64,000 nt of DNA from Mesorhizobium sp. B2-3-4 (GCF_006442315.1 NZ_VFVY01000008.1:213446-277445), one strand, 5' to 3'; counted from the first letter of the stretch, positions 15,661 through 23,913 are shown. Notes: generated by a model not told the origin, from the letters alone. Made by a program: numbers and translations.

Positions 15661-16523
15661 TGCCTCGCCGTAGCCAGGCCAACACCAAATGTCGTGATCG
15701 CCATGCCGACGATCTGCAAGGCGTTGAGCTGCTCGTCGAACAAAGCCCATGCGATGAGGGCGGTGACCGCGGGCACCAGATAGAACAAAGAAGCCACTTT
15801 CGACATCTCGCCGTCGCGGATCATCACCATCAGCAGGAAGATGGCACCGAGCGACAGGACCAACACCAGCCAGGCCATGGCAAAGATCAGCTCGCCGTTG
15901 ATGACCACGGTGTGCGTTTCGAACGCCAGCGCCGCCAGCATCATCAGCGACGCGCCGCCGACATACTGCCACATGGTGGCGGCGACGAGGTCGCCGCCGG
16001 AGGCGAAACGCTTCTGCCAGATGGTGCCGGCGCTCATGCCGAGCACGGAGACCAGCGAGGCGGTCAGGCTTGCCGCCGTCACGCCGCCGCCGATCGCGCC
16101 GAGTTTCGGCCAGAGCACGATGACAATGCCGATCAGGCCGATGGCGAGGCCGAGCCAGTGGCGGGGCAATATGGCTTCGCCCAGGAACCTGCCCGCCAGC
16201 ACTGCCGTGATCAGCGGCTGCAGGCCGACGATCAGGGCTGAAAAACCGGCCGGCATGCCGCGGTGGATGGCCCAGAAAACGGCGCCCAGATAGACGCCGT
16301 GCATGAGCACGCCGGCGCCGGTGGCGTGCAACGCCTGCGCACGGGTGGCTTTCTTCGAGCCAAGCAGAAGCGTCAGGACGGCCAGAAGGGCGGCGGCGAT
16401 GACGAAACGCGCGGCCAGGAAGGTGAACGGCTCCGCCCACGGCATGGCATAGCGCGCGCCGATGAAGCCGGTGGCCCACAGGACGACGAAGGTGGCGGGG
16501 ATGAACCGCTTGAGGCTGTGCAT
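15651..16523 (-). CDS. DMT-superfamily EamA transporter
   Basis: The 290-aa product has ten hydrophobic segments in two repeats of five, as in EamA/RhaT drug-metabolite transporters (VVLWATGFIGARYAMPWAEP at the start; PAVTALIAWALFDEQL near the end). It should export a small metabolite or amino acid; the substrate is unknown. The stop codon lies within the octamer array, so the last residues ARQRN are partly set by the repeat. No strong ribosome binding site precedes the ATG. It converges with the YihY-family gene. Confidence 0.9.
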   Translation of the reverse strand: MHSLKRFIPATFVVLWATGFIGARYAMPWAEPFTFLAARFVIAAALLAVLTLLLGSKKATRAQALHATGAGVLMHGVYLGAVFWAIHRGMPAGFSALIVGLQPLITAVLAGRFLGEAILPRHWLGLAIGLIGIVIVLWPKLGAIGGGVTAASLTASLVSVLGMSAGTIWQKRFASGGDLVAATMWQYVGGASLMMLAALAFETHTVVINGELIFAMAWLVLVLSLGAIFLLMVMIRDGEMSKVASLFYLVPAVTALIAWALFDEQLNALQIVGMAITTFGVGLATARQRN

Positions 16524-16663
16524 GTCGCGGAGACCGTGCCTGGTGAGAACTGACGTGGCGCTGCTCTAATCCTGTTCCGCACGCCGTGCAAAACCAAACG
16601 ATTGATCCATCCGTCCCTGGGATTCAACGGACGGCATGCCCGGCGCGCGTTTCTCCTGACATA

Positions 16664-16701
16664 GCGCCGATCGAAGACAGGGGCGCCGATCGAAGACAGG
16701 G
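16664..16701. repeat. Exact 19-bp tandem duplication
   Basis: A 19-base unit starting GCGCCGATCG occurs twice in direct tandem (16664-16682, 16683-16701) with the first bases of a third copy, just beyond the 3' end of the GluQ-RS gene. It looks like a recent slippage product. Confidence 0.9.
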
Positions 16702-16707
16702 CGCCGT

Positions 16708-17583
16708 TCAAAGCCCAACCATGTGTCTGATATCGTCCGGCGATGCGCCGGCGTCGCGCAGCGTGGCAAGACCGGTATCCCTGAGGCTCTTCGACAGTTT
16801 GCGCCCATCCGGGCCGAGGATCAGCCGGTGGTGGAAATAGGCGGGTTGCGGCAACCCCAGCAGGTCCTGGAGCAGGCGTTGTACGCCGGTCGCGGAAAAC
16901 AGATCCCGGCCGCGCACGACATGGCTGACGCATTGCAGCGCATCGTCCATGACGACGGCGAGGTGATAGCTGGTCGGGATGTCGCGGCGTGCCACGATCA
17001 CGTCGCCCCAATCCTGCGGACTGGCCACCACGGAGTGCGTCGCCGACAGCGTCTCATCGTTGAACTCGGCCCATACCAGATCCCCGCCGAGGCGCTTCAT
17101 GGCGGCGCCGACGTCCAGCCGCCAGGCGAATGGCGCGTTCTCGGCGATACGCCGGTTCCTTTCCTTCATCGGCAGCGCCTTATCGGCCGGAGGATAGAGC
17201 GGCACGCCGTCGGGGTCGCGCGGCCAGTCGCGCCCGCGCGTTTGGGTGTCGGCGATGAAAGCCCTGATCTCGCCACGGCTCATGAAGGCGGGATAGACCA
17301 GCTCCTCGCGGATCAGGCGCTCGAGCACCACCCGGTATTCGGCAAAGTGCTCGGATTGCCGGCGCACCGGCTCTTGCCAGGCCAGGCCCAGCCATTTCAG
17401 GTCGGCAAGCATGCCGGCCTCGAACGCCGGGGTGCAGCGCGTGGTGTCGATATCTTCGACACGCAGCAGCAGACGGCCGCCGGCGTGCATCGCCAGCCCC
17501 TGGTTGAGCAGCGCTGAATAGGCGTGACCCAGATGCAGTTCGCCATTGGGGCTGGGCGCGAAGCGGAATGTCAGGAGCGTCAT
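16708..17583 (-). CDS. gluQ: Glutamyl-Q tRNA(Asp) synthetase, zinc site degenerate
   Basis: The 291-aa product matches the catalytic core of glutamyl-tRNA synthetase without the anticodon-binding half: RFAPSPNGELHLGHAYSA (HIGH motif) at the N-terminus and GRKLSKS (KMSKS motif) near residue 265. GluQ-RS attaches glutamate to queuosine in tRNA(Asp). In the E. coli enzyme a zinc ion is held by a CxC pair, a tyrosine and a further cysteine; here the equivalent segment reads YPAFMSRGEIRAF and no cysteines remain, so the zinc site appears lost while the active site is intact. It is divergent from the DNA glycosylase gene 75 bases away. Confidence 0.92.
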   Translation of the reverse strand: MTLLTFRFAPSPNGELHLGHAYSALLNQGLAMHAGGRLLLRVEDIDTTRCTPAFEAGMLADLKWLGLAWQEPVRRQSEHFAEYRVVLERLIREELVYPAFMSRGEIRAFIADTQTRGRDWPRDPDGVPLYPPADKALPMKERNRRIAENAPFAWRLDVGAAMKRLGGDLVWAEFNDETLSATHSVVASPQDWGDVIVARRDIPTSYHLAVVMDDALQCVSHVVRGRDLFSATGVQRLLQDLLGLPQPAYFHHRLILGPDGRKLSKSLRDTGLATLRDAGASPDDIRHMVGL

Positions 17584-17658
17584 GTCTCAGGCGGCAATCG
17601 GGTTGTGCTGTGGTTTTGGCCATTGCTACTTTGCGGCACATTCGCGGACAAGGATACC

Positions 17659-18318
17659 ATGCAGCGCATCGCGACACTGGACGACGTTGAGCGCGGGCTC
17701 GATGCGCTTTGCGCGATCGATCCGCGCCTGGAGAAAGTGCGCGGCATGGCCGGCGAGGTGCCGCTCAGGCTCTCGGAGCCCGGGTTTCGAAGTCTCGCCT
17801 CCATCATCGTCTCGCAGCAGGTGTCCCGCGCGAGCGCCGATGCGATCTTCGGCAGGCTGACGAGACTGGTCGATCCATTGACGCCGCAGGCGATCCTCGC
17901 CGCCGGCGAGGACATGTTTCGCGAGGCCGGCCTGTCGCGGCCCAAGCAGCGCGGCCTGATAGCGGTCGCGCAGGCGGTGGCCGACGGGCTCGACCTGCAT
18001 CACCTCTGCTCGCTCGACGCCGGCGAGGCGATCGCGGCGATGACGGCGGTGCCCGGCATCGGTCCCTGGACGGCTGAAGTGTATCTTCTGTTCGCCGCCG
18101 GGCATCCCGACATCTTCCCGGCGCGCGACGTCGCGCTGCAGAGCGCGGTCGGCCATGCGCTTGGCATCGACCCGCGTCCGCCGGAGAAAACCCTGATCGC
18201 GCTGGCCGAATCATGGAGCCCGTGGCGAGGTGTCGCGTCGCGGCTTTTTTGGTCCTACTATCGCGAAACCAGGGGGCGAGACGCCGCGCCGCCCAGCGGA
18301 ACTGCGCAAAATGCGTGA
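17659..18318 (+). CDS. alkA: DNA-3-methyladenine glycosylase II (AlkA type)
   Basis: The 219-aa product is an HhH-GPD superfamily base-excision glycosylase. It has SLASIIVSQQVSRASADAIF near residue 48, the helix-hairpin-helix AVPGIGPWTAEVYLLFA near 134, and the catalytic aspartate in FPARDVALQ. It removes alkylated purines. ATG at 17659 was chosen over an upstream in-frame ATG at 17524, which would overlap the divergent gluQ gene and add 45 residues unlike the family; AGGAT lies just before it. It lacks the N-terminal Ada-like domain of E. coli AlkA, as is usual in alphaproteobacteria. Confidence 0.92.
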   Translation: MQRIATLDDVERGLDALCAIDPRLEKVRGMAGEVPLRLSEPGFRSLASIIVSQQVSRASADAIFGRLTRLVDPLTPQAILAAGEDMFREAGLSRPKQRGLIAVAQAVADGLDLHHLCSLDAGEAIAAMTAVPGIGPWTAEVYLLFAAGHPDIFPARDVALQSAVGHALGIDPRPPEKTLIALAESWSPWRGVASRLFWSYYRETRGRDAAPPSGTAQNA

Positions 18319-18333
18319 AAATCGCGCATTTTT
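18308..18333 (+). terminator. Possible terminator overlapping the alkA stop
   Basis: AAAATGCG (18308-18315) and CGCATTTT (18325-18332) form an 8-bp stem whose loop holds the alkA TGA, followed by a single further T and a mixed sequence. The weak tail makes it a moderate terminator. Confidence 0.5.
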
Positions 18334-18526
18334 GGCGGTTTGTGTCAGCGACAATCCGCTTCACATCCCTGTCATGTCGGGCTTACAGTATCCGCGCCGA
18401 ACGGCTACGGCGCAGCGCATCCGATCGGATGTAAAATGACGCTGTAGGGCTTTTGAAGTGGCGCGTGATCCCGTCTGAAAATCATCCGATTTTCGGGGAC
18501 AGGCGCTGGACGAAGGAGGTCAACAG

Positions 18527-19084
18527 GTGACGGTTGCCGTATCTCCGGATGGGCTTCCAGCGCTGGTGCTGAATGCGGATTACCGTCCGCTCAGCTATTA
18601 CCCCTTGTCGCTCTGGTCCTGGCAGGATGCCATCAAGGCGGTGTTCCTCGACCGGGTGAACATCGTCGCCGAGTACGAGCACGCCGTCTCCTCGCCGACC
18701 TTCTCGATGAAGCTGCCCAGCGTGGTCAGTCTGAAGGCCTATGTGAAGCCTTCCAGGCATCCCGCCTTCACCCGCTTCAACGTCTTCCTGCGTGACCGTT
18801 TCCAGTGCCAGTATTGCAGCACGCCCGACGATCTGACCTTCGACCATGTCATCCCCCGCCATCGCGGCGGCGCCACGACATGGGAGAATGTCGTGGCCGC
18901 CTGTTCGCCCTGCAATCTGAGGAAAGGCGGCATGATGCCGTCGCAGGCCAAGATGTGGCCCCTGCAGAAGCCGTACCAGCCGACCGTGCATGACCTGCAC
19001 AACAATGGCAGGCTGTTCCCGCCGAACCATCTGCATGAAAGCTGGATGGACTATCTCTACTGGGATGTCGAACTGGAACCCTGA
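18527..19084 (+). CDS. HNH endonuclease-fold protein conserved in alphaproteobacteria
   Basis: The 185-aa product has an N-terminal domain (GLPALVLNADYRPLSYYP, then LSLWSWQDAIKAVFLDRV) and a C-terminal HNH domain with two zinc-type cysteine pairs (CQYCS and CSPCN) around FDHVIPRHRGGATTWENVV. The histidine and asparagine of the HNH core are present. An ideal ribosome binding site AAGGAGGT lies 6 bases before GTG 18527. I recall this protein as single-copy and widely conserved in alphaproteobacteria, which suggests a housekeeping role in DNA metabolism; its target is unknown. No restriction-modification genes are nearby. Confidence 0.92.
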   Translation: MTVAVSPDGLPALVLNADYRPLSYYPLSLWSWQDAIKAVFLDRVNIVAEYEHAVSSPTFSMKLPSVVSLKAYVKPSRHPAFTRFNVFLRDRFQCQYCSTPDDLTFDHVIPRHRGGATTWENVVAACSPCNLRKGGMMPSQAKMWPLQKPYQPTVHDLHNNGRLFPPNHLHESWMDYLYWDVELEP

Positions 19085-19164
19085 GATCGTTCGAGACTCA
19101 ACAGTAAGTGACACCAGTCCGGTCGTGCTTACTTATAGGTGGCTTCGCGCTTAACGACCGGCTT

Positions 19165-19321
19165 CCCCCACTCCGTCGCTGCTTCGCAGCACCACCTCTC
19201 CCCCCTCCGGAGGGAGAGGAAAGGCGCCTCTGTGAGGAGCGCTGGCGACCAAAAGTTCGCGCCCTTCCTCTACCCCGTCGATCGGGGGAGAGGTGTCGAG
19301 CGAAGCTCGACGGAGTGGGGG
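19165..19321. repeat. 157-bp palindromic intergenic repeat with 14-bp terminal inverted repeats
   Basis: The ends CCCCCACTCCGTCG (19165-19178) and CGACGGAGTGGGGG (19308-19321) are exact complements. Inside each end lies a small perfect hairpin (GCTGC/GCAGC at 19178-19190; GAGC/GCTC at 19298-19308), and a larger one around CCTCTCCC...GGGAGAGG follows. No frame is plausible. It looks like a dispersed non-coding palindromic element of rhizobial genomes and fills the space between the HNH gene and dsbB. Confidence 0.88.
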
Positions 19322-19349
19322 TCGACCTGGCTGGACGTAAGAGGCTAAC

Positions 19350-19868
19350 TCAATCGCGCGATAGCGCGCCGCGGAAAGCGACGGCGGCGAGGATCAGGCT
19401 GGCGATGGCGTTCCAGCCGGCCAGGGACAGGCCCAGAATGCGCAGTGCCGCCTTGTCGCAGGAGGGCGGCACGAATTTGTCGAGCGCGTCGAGCACGCCC
19501 TTGCCGCCGGTGTCGACCGGCCCGGCGCCAGCCGTGCAGTCGGCCGGACCTTGCCACCAGGCCCATTCGACGCCGGAGTGATAGACGCCGAGATAGAGGC
19601 CGTAGAGCATCAGCAGGCCGCCAATGGCCAGCAGGCCGCGCGTCAGCCAGGCCGGCGCGCGCAGCATGGATGCAATCACCGCAAGCAGCATCAAGGGCGC
19701 GCCGATGTAATAGGGCGTGCGCTGCTCGAGGCAGAGGTGGCAGGGGATATAGCCGCCAATGTACTGGAAGGCGAGCGCGGAGCCGACGGTCGCGGCCATG
19801 GCGACGGCGAGGAAGAGCGCTGCGCGCGTCCGCGGATTTCCGGTGCCGGCGGTCATGGTCGATGTCAT
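19350..19868 (-). CDS. Disulfide bond formation protein, DsbB family
   Basis: The 172-aa product has four membrane helices, a periplasmic CHLC motif (Cys43 and Cys46) after the first helix, and a second pair of cysteines in the second periplasmic loop (ADCTAG and PPSCDK). This matches DsbB, which reoxidises DsbA and passes electrons to ubiquinone. ATG at 19868 is preferred because the first helix then starts normally; a start at 19940 would overlap the upstream gene. It lies 25 bases after the YqaA-like gene on the same strand. Confidence 0.92.
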   Translation of the reverse strand: MTSTMTAGTGNPRTRAALFLAVAMAATVGSALAFQYIGGYIPCHLCLEQRTPYYIGAPLMLLAVIASMLRAPAWLTRGLLAIGGLLMLYGLYLGVYHSGVEWAWWQGPADCTAGAGPVDTGGKGVLDALDKFVPPSCDKAALRILGLSLAGWNAIASLILAAVAFRGALSRD

Positions 19869-19893
19869 CTGAGGGGTCCGTTTGGTTACGCTG

Positions 19894-20484
19894 CTATCCG
19901 TGGGCGTATCTGACGAGGATATAGAGCAAAATAAGGGCAACGGCGCCGGCGCCGACGATCAATCCCAAGCGCTTTTCGATGAATTCCTTGATCGATTCGC
20001 CGTAGCGGCGCAGCAACCAGGCCAGCAGCAGGAAACGGGCGCCGCGCGCGACGATCGCCAGCCCGATGAACAGCAGCAGATTGACGCCGATGACGCCCGA
20101 CAGGATGGTCACCACCTTGATCGGCGGCAAATGGGCGGCGCCGGATGTGATCAGCATCAGGATGATGAAGCCGATGCCGGACGAGGTGCGCAACTGTTCG
20201 AACTCGTCATACTTGCCGTAGAATTCGAGGATCGGCCGTGCCACGGCCTCATAGGCGTAATGGCCGATGAACCAGCCGGCGACGCCGCCCAGCACCGAAG
20301 CGACGGTGGCGATCAGCGCGTAGCGGTAGGCGCGATCCGGCCGCGACAGCGCCATCGGCAGATAGAGCACGTCGGCCGGCACCAGGAATACCGAGCTTTC
20401 GACGAAGGCGATCAAAGCCAGCCACCATTCGGCCGACTTCCGCGCCGCCAGCGACAAGGTCCAGTCGTACAATCCGCGAAGCAT
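19894..20484 (-). CDS. DedA/YqaA-like (VTT domain) membrane protein
   Basis: The 196-aa product begins MLRGLYDWTLSLAARKSAEWWLALIAFVESS and has about five hydrophobic segments. It carries the VTT/SNARE-associated pattern: an amphipathic re-entrant segment with FLVPADVLYLPMAL and GGVAGWFIGHY. The family includes phospholipid flippases and proton-coupled transporters; this YqaA-like branch is uncharacterised. GGAGAG lies 3 bases before ATG 20484, which decides the start over an upstream ATG at 20544. It probably forms an operon with dsbB. Confidence 0.88.
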   Translation of the reverse strand: MLRGLYDWTLSLAARKSAEWWLALIAFVESSVFLVPADVLYLPMALSRPDRAYRYALIATVASVLGGVAGWFIGHYAYEAVARPILEFYGKYDEFEQLRTSSGIGFIILMLITSGAAHLPPIKVVTILSGVIGVNLLLFIGLAIVARGARFLLLAWLLRRYGESIKEFIEKRLGLIVGAGAVALILLYILVRYAHG

Positions 20485-20658
20485 CGGCTCTCCTAATGCA
20501 AATCGCCCAGAATGCGGCCGTGCGGGGCAAAGAAGGCGCCGCACGTCGACACGCCGCCTGTCTAGAAAGATTTTCCGCGCCGCACAATGGCAGGGCGCGC
20601 AGGAAACCGAAAGGCGCGGTTTGGTCGCGGCTTCGGTGCGCTATCGGCAACAGGCCAG

Positions 20659-20686
20659 TTGACGAACAGGCCCCCAACCGTATAGT
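20659..20686 (+). promoter_or_regulatory. Promoter of the tRNA-Leu gene
   Basis: TTGACG (20659-20664) and TATAGT (20681-20686) are separated by 16 bases, and the tRNA begins 27 bases after the -10 box. This is a near-consensus housekeeping promoter. Confidence 0.75.
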
Positions 20687-20713
20687 CCGCGCCATCCAGG
20701 CCACCCGGCCTGA

Positions 20714-20798
20714 GCCCCTATGGCGGAATTGGTAGACGCGCTCGACTCAAAATCGAGTTCCGCAAGGAGTGCTGGTTCGATCCCGGCTAGGGGCACCA
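20714..20798 (+). tRNA. tRNA-Leu, anticodon CAA
   Basis: The acceptor arms GCCCCTA (20714-20720) and TAGGGGC (20788-20794) pair perfectly and are followed by an A discriminator and an encoded CCA. The anticodon stem CTCGA/TCGAG surrounds the loop CTCAAAA, giving anticodon CAA, which reads UUG. A long variable arm and the TTCGATCC T-loop are present, as expected for a class II leucine tRNA of 85 bases. Confidence 0.97.
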
Positions 20799-20990
20799 TC
20801 CTTCGCTCTTCGAGCTTCGGTTGGCAGGTCATCCTTCGCGCATTGGACGAAGGATGTGTTGCCGGTATTCCACTGGCTGTGTGCCCGGTCGCAGGCCATC
20901 CGGCACGGTGGATTGCACCATGCCGGATGAACCGCAAGACGGGATGTGAAGGCTTGATCGGCCGCGGCCGCCAGCCCTCACCCAAAAATG

Positions 20991-21671
20991 TCAAAGCGAA
21001 TGCTTATAGCCGATGGCGATGTTCCATTTGTCGCCGGCGAGGTCGTTGTAGGGGGCCGACGTCGTGTCGGTCTTCTTCCAGGAATAGCCGACGCTGGCAT
21101 AGACGGCATTGGTGGAGTCGATGTTGTAGGTCACGCCGGTTGCGAGCTTCGGTGTTTCCCAGGTGGTGTTGAAGGCATTGCGGTAGCGGAAGTTGAAGAC
21201 GTTCCACGTCCACTGCTTCGACATTTTCCAATCACCGGCGATGTACAGGGCGTAGTAGGGAACGTTCGCGTTGGCATCGTCATCCTTGATGATGCCCGTA
21301 TCGTGCCAGGTGTAGCCGAGGCCCAGGCTGGGGGTCAGGGTGAAGGCATCGGTGATCTTGATTTTGTAACCAAGGCTCGCCTCGGCGTAATACTGCGATT
21401 TTCCCCCGGTCTTCAAGGTCGGCTGGATGAAGATCCCGCCGACGAAATTGTTGTCGAAATTGTGCGAGACACTGAGCTTGAAGTAGGTGTCGGCAAGCGA
21501 GCGGGCGGTGTTGCTGCCATTGTCGATGGCGTAGAATTCAGGACTTCCCTCGATCCCGATCGTCCAGGTGGGCGCGGCTGGCGGCGGCGCTTCGACAAGG
21601 TCGGCGGCAAAGCTTGATGTGGACATGGCAAAGCAGACGCCCAATGGGGCGACGATGGTACGCAAAAGCAT
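20991..21671 (-). CDS. Outer-membrane beta-barrel protein, porin-like
   Basis: The 226-aa product has a signal peptide ending in SSFAADL and a mature part of alternating amphipathic strands rich in Tyr, Trp and Gly (YYAEASLGYKIKIT, LTPSLGLGYTWHDTG, NVFNFRYRNAF, AVYASVGYSWKK), ending NIAIGYKHSL. This pattern indicates an 8- to 10-strand outer-membrane barrel. The last residue is leucine rather than the usual phenylalanine. GAGGGAA precedes the start. It follows a rhizobial pattern of short porin-like proteins with the AADL processing site, but the ligand is unknown. Confidence 0.85.
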   Translation of the reverse strand: MLLRTIVAPLGVCFAMSTSSFAADLVEAPPPAAPTWTIGIEGSPEFYAIDNGSNTARSLADTYFKLSVSHNFDNNFVGGIFIQPTLKTGGKSQYYAEASLGYKIKITDAFTLTPSLGLGYTWHDTGIIKDDDANANVPYYALYIAGDWKMSKQWTWNVFNFRYRNAFNTTWETPKLATGVTYNIDSTNAVYASVGYSWKKTDTTSAPYNDLAGDKWNIAIGYKHSL

Positions 21672-21907
21672 GATATTCCCTCGATGTGAGATGTGGCGGC
21701 GCCCCTAGCTAGGCGCGGCGTATTGCAGTTATGTGACGATGTGCCGTTGGTGCCGGCCCGGCTTGCCCGGATGCATGTCGGCAAGCTGTCGGCGATGCAG
21801 TTCGGCCACACTGGGCGTTTCGGCGAACGGGATCGCCTCCAGTGCTCTGTCGCTTGTTTTATACAATCGCGGACGCAAGACCGCTTCACACGTTTTCGGG
21901 AATTTCT

Positions 21908-22783
21908 TCAAGCCTGTGCCCGAAGCCAATTCCAGGTGTCGCGTATGTCCGTGTCCGCAAGCCGTTCGGCCGTCGATATGGCATACCATGCGCGGCCTGT
22001 TTCCAGGACATGATCAAAAAGTTGTTTCAGTGCGCCGTCGGCAAGGGCCTTCGCCGCCAGAGTCATGCTGCCAAGCGCCACTCCCTGGCCAAGCTCGGCG
22101 GCGGCAAGGGCGAAATCGCTGTCGCTGAAGTTGGTGCCGGTCCAGGTTCCGTTCGCGCCAATGCCGGCGCGCCTGAACCAGTCCGCCCAGCCGAGAGGGT
22201 GCTCATCGTGAACAAGCGTCGCATGGAGCAGGTCGGAAGGCAGTCGCAAGCGCGCTGACCGTTCCGCTGTCGCGACCGGGGACAGGACGTCCCTGGCGAT
22301 GAGCAGGCTCTCGCGGCCCTCCGGCGGCGTATCGGCGTAGACGATCGCCATGTCGACTTCCAGGGTCTCGAAATCGACCGGTGTCCCGCTGGTGTCCAGC
22401 CAGGGTTCGCAATTGGGCGCCGCGGCCCGCAAGGAAGGCAGGCGGTGCAGCAGCCAGCGCCGGGCGAAATCGCGCGGGGCGTAGATGACGACGCTGCCGG
22501 GCTTTCGATAGGGTTCGAGACGCCGGTAGCCTTCTTCCATGAGTTCGAGGCAGCGGCGCACCGTGCGCTGGTAGTCGCGTCCGGCATCTGTCAGCCGCAC
22601 TTCGCGGCCGCTGCGCAGAAACAGCTTCTGGCCGATATGGCCCTCCAGCAGGCGCATCTGGTGGCTGATGGCGGACTGGGTGAGACCGAGTTCCTCGGCT
22701 GCCCGACTGAAGTTTTCAAGACGGGAGGCGGCTTCGAACCCTTTCAGGAACTGGGTCGGAGGAATGTGCCGGTACTTCACCAT
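21908..22783 (-). CDS. LysR-family regulator, probably of the agmatine genes
   Basis: The 291-aa product has an N-terminal winged helix (about 10-68; NFSRAAEELGLTQSAISHQMRLLEGHIGQKLF) and a C-terminal periplasmic-binding-like effector domain. The sequence resembles the GcvA subgroup. It is transcribed away from the agmatine deiminase gene across a 95-base region packed with ATTCAT repeats, the usual layout for a LysR regulator and its target. The inducer is likely agmatine or a product, by position only. The start codon overlaps one of the ATTCAT repeats, suggesting self-repression. Confidence 0.9.
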   Translation of the reverse strand: MVKYRHIPPTQFLKGFEAASRLENFSRAAEELGLTQSAISHQMRLLEGHIGQKLFLRSGREVRLTDAGRDYQRTVRRCLELMEEGYRRLEPYRKPGSVVIYAPRDFARRWLLHRLPSLRAAAPNCEPWLDTSGTPVDFETLEVDMAIVYADTPPEGRESLLIARDVLSPVATAERSARLRLPSDLLHATLVHDEHPLGWADWFRRAGIGANGTWTGTNFSDSDFALAAAELGQGVALGSMTLAAKALADGALKQLFDHVLETGRAWYAISTAERLADTDIRDTWNWLRAQA

Positions 22784-22871
22784 TCATAAATTCCATTCAT
22801 GATGAACAGGAATGCTTCTCAGTTGTATGGCGCGGAAGCCTGCATAACAATGAGCTCCACAAATGAATGGA
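22781..22871. promoter_or_regulatory. LysR operator region: ATTCAT repeats and TCCATTCAT/ATGAATGGA inverted pair
   Basis: CATTCAT occurs at 22781-22787 and 22794-22800. TTCAT-G-ATGAA (22796-22806) is a perfect dyad. TCCATTCAT (22792-22800) has an exact inverted copy ATGAATGGA (22863-22871) 62 bases away, next to the aguA ribosome binding site. This fits a LysR recognition site near its own gene plus an activation site on the target side. Confidence 0.6.
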
Positions 22872-22878
22872 GCTTTTC

Positions 22879-23901
22879 ATGAACGCCGTTGATTGGCCGG
22901 CACAGCAGTTGCGGTTCCGCCGGCCCGCCGAATTCGAGCCGCATGCAAGGACATGGATGGCCTGGCCGCATCGGCGCGACATGTACGCCGCCGCCCTGCC
23001 TGCCATGCAGCAGGCCTATGCCGATGTCGCACACGCCATCGCCGCGTTCGAGCCCGTCAGCATGGTCGCCCATCCGGATCATGCCGACGGTGCTAGGGCG
23101 ATGCTCGGCAATGGGGTCGACGTCGTTGAAATTCCGATCGACGATTGCTGGATCCGCGATTCGGGCCCGACGTTCCTGAAGCTGGCCGATGGCGGCCTCG
23201 CAGGTGTCTCCTGGCGCTTCAACGCCTGGGGGCGCAAGCACGAGCCCTATGATCAGGACAATGCCCTGGCCGAGCGCGTGCTGGCGCATGAGGGCGCTCT
23301 CGCCCTTCGCTCCTTCCTGCATTGCGAGGGCGGTTCGCTGACGACCGACGGCGAGGGCACGCTGATCGTCACCGAAACCAGCCTGCTTCATTCCAACCGC
23401 AACCCGGGCCTGTCCAAGGGCTGGGTAGAGAAGGAACTGATGCGCATGCTCGGCATGGAGAAGGTTGTCTGGCTGCCGGGCGATCCGCTGGATCTGGAGA
23501 CGGACGGCCATGTCGACGGGATGTGCTGCTTCGTGCGTCCGGGCGTGGTGATGTTCGAATACAACCCCGACCCATCCGATCTGCACGGGCGCATCCTTGC
23601 CGACAACCTTGCCGCCCTGCGCGGTCAGACCGATGCGCGCGGGCGCCGTTTCGAGACCATCATGATTCCCGAAGCCTACGACGTCGAGGCGACCAGCGCC
23701 GTCTTTGCGCGCTCCTACATCAACTTCGCCCTCGTCAATGGCGGGATCGTGATGCCGACTTTCGGCCGGCCGTCCGGCGAAGAGGCAAGGGCGGCCGTCG
23801 CGCGCGCCTTTCCCGAGCGGCGCATCGTCACCGTCGACGTCGGCGCCGTGGTGCCGGCCGGCGGCGCCATCCACTGCATCACCCAGGAACAGCCGCTGTA
23901 G
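22879..23901 (+). CDS. aguA: Agmatine deiminase (cytoplasmic)
   Basis: The 340-aa product has the agmatine/peptidylarginine deiminase signatures: RTWMAWPHR near the N-terminus, CWIRDSGPTF near residue 93, the glutamate/histidine region around DGHVDG, and the C-terminal catalytic cysteine in GGAIHCITQEQPL. It hydrolyses agmatine to N-carbamoylputrescine and ammonia. ATG at 22879 was chosen because GGAG lies 6 bases before it; an ATG at 22867 overlaps that site. No signal peptide. It is the first gene of the island with a second deiminase, the amidase and a polyamine-binding protein. Confidence 0.95.
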   Translation: MNAVDWPAQQLRFRRPAEFEPHARTWMAWPHRRDMYAAALPAMQQAYADVAHAIAAFEPVSMVAHPDHADGARAMLGNGVDVVEIPIDDCWIRDSGPTFLKLADGGLAGVSWRFNAWGRKHEPYDQDNALAERVLAHEGALALRSFLHCEGGSLTTDGEGTLIVTETSLLHSNRNPGLSKGWVEKELMRMLGMEKVVWLPGDPLDLETDGHVDGMCCFVRPGVVMFEYNPDPSDLHGRILADNLAALRGQTDARGRRFETIMIPEAYDVEATSAVFARSYINFALVNGGIVMPTFGRPSGEEARAAVARAFPERRIVTVDVGAVVPAGGAIHCITQEQPL

Positions 23902-23913
23902 CGGGGCGATGGA

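Noticed and set aside
15643..16479. Alternative frame overlapping the EamA transporter
   Set aside because: The frame 15651-16523 gives a coherent ten-helix protein; the other is Arg/His-rich and without motifs.
20714..20990. Integration site of a genomic island at the tRNA-Leu 3' end
   Set aside because: No integrase and no direct repeat of the tRNA 3' end was found downstream; neighbouring genes look native.
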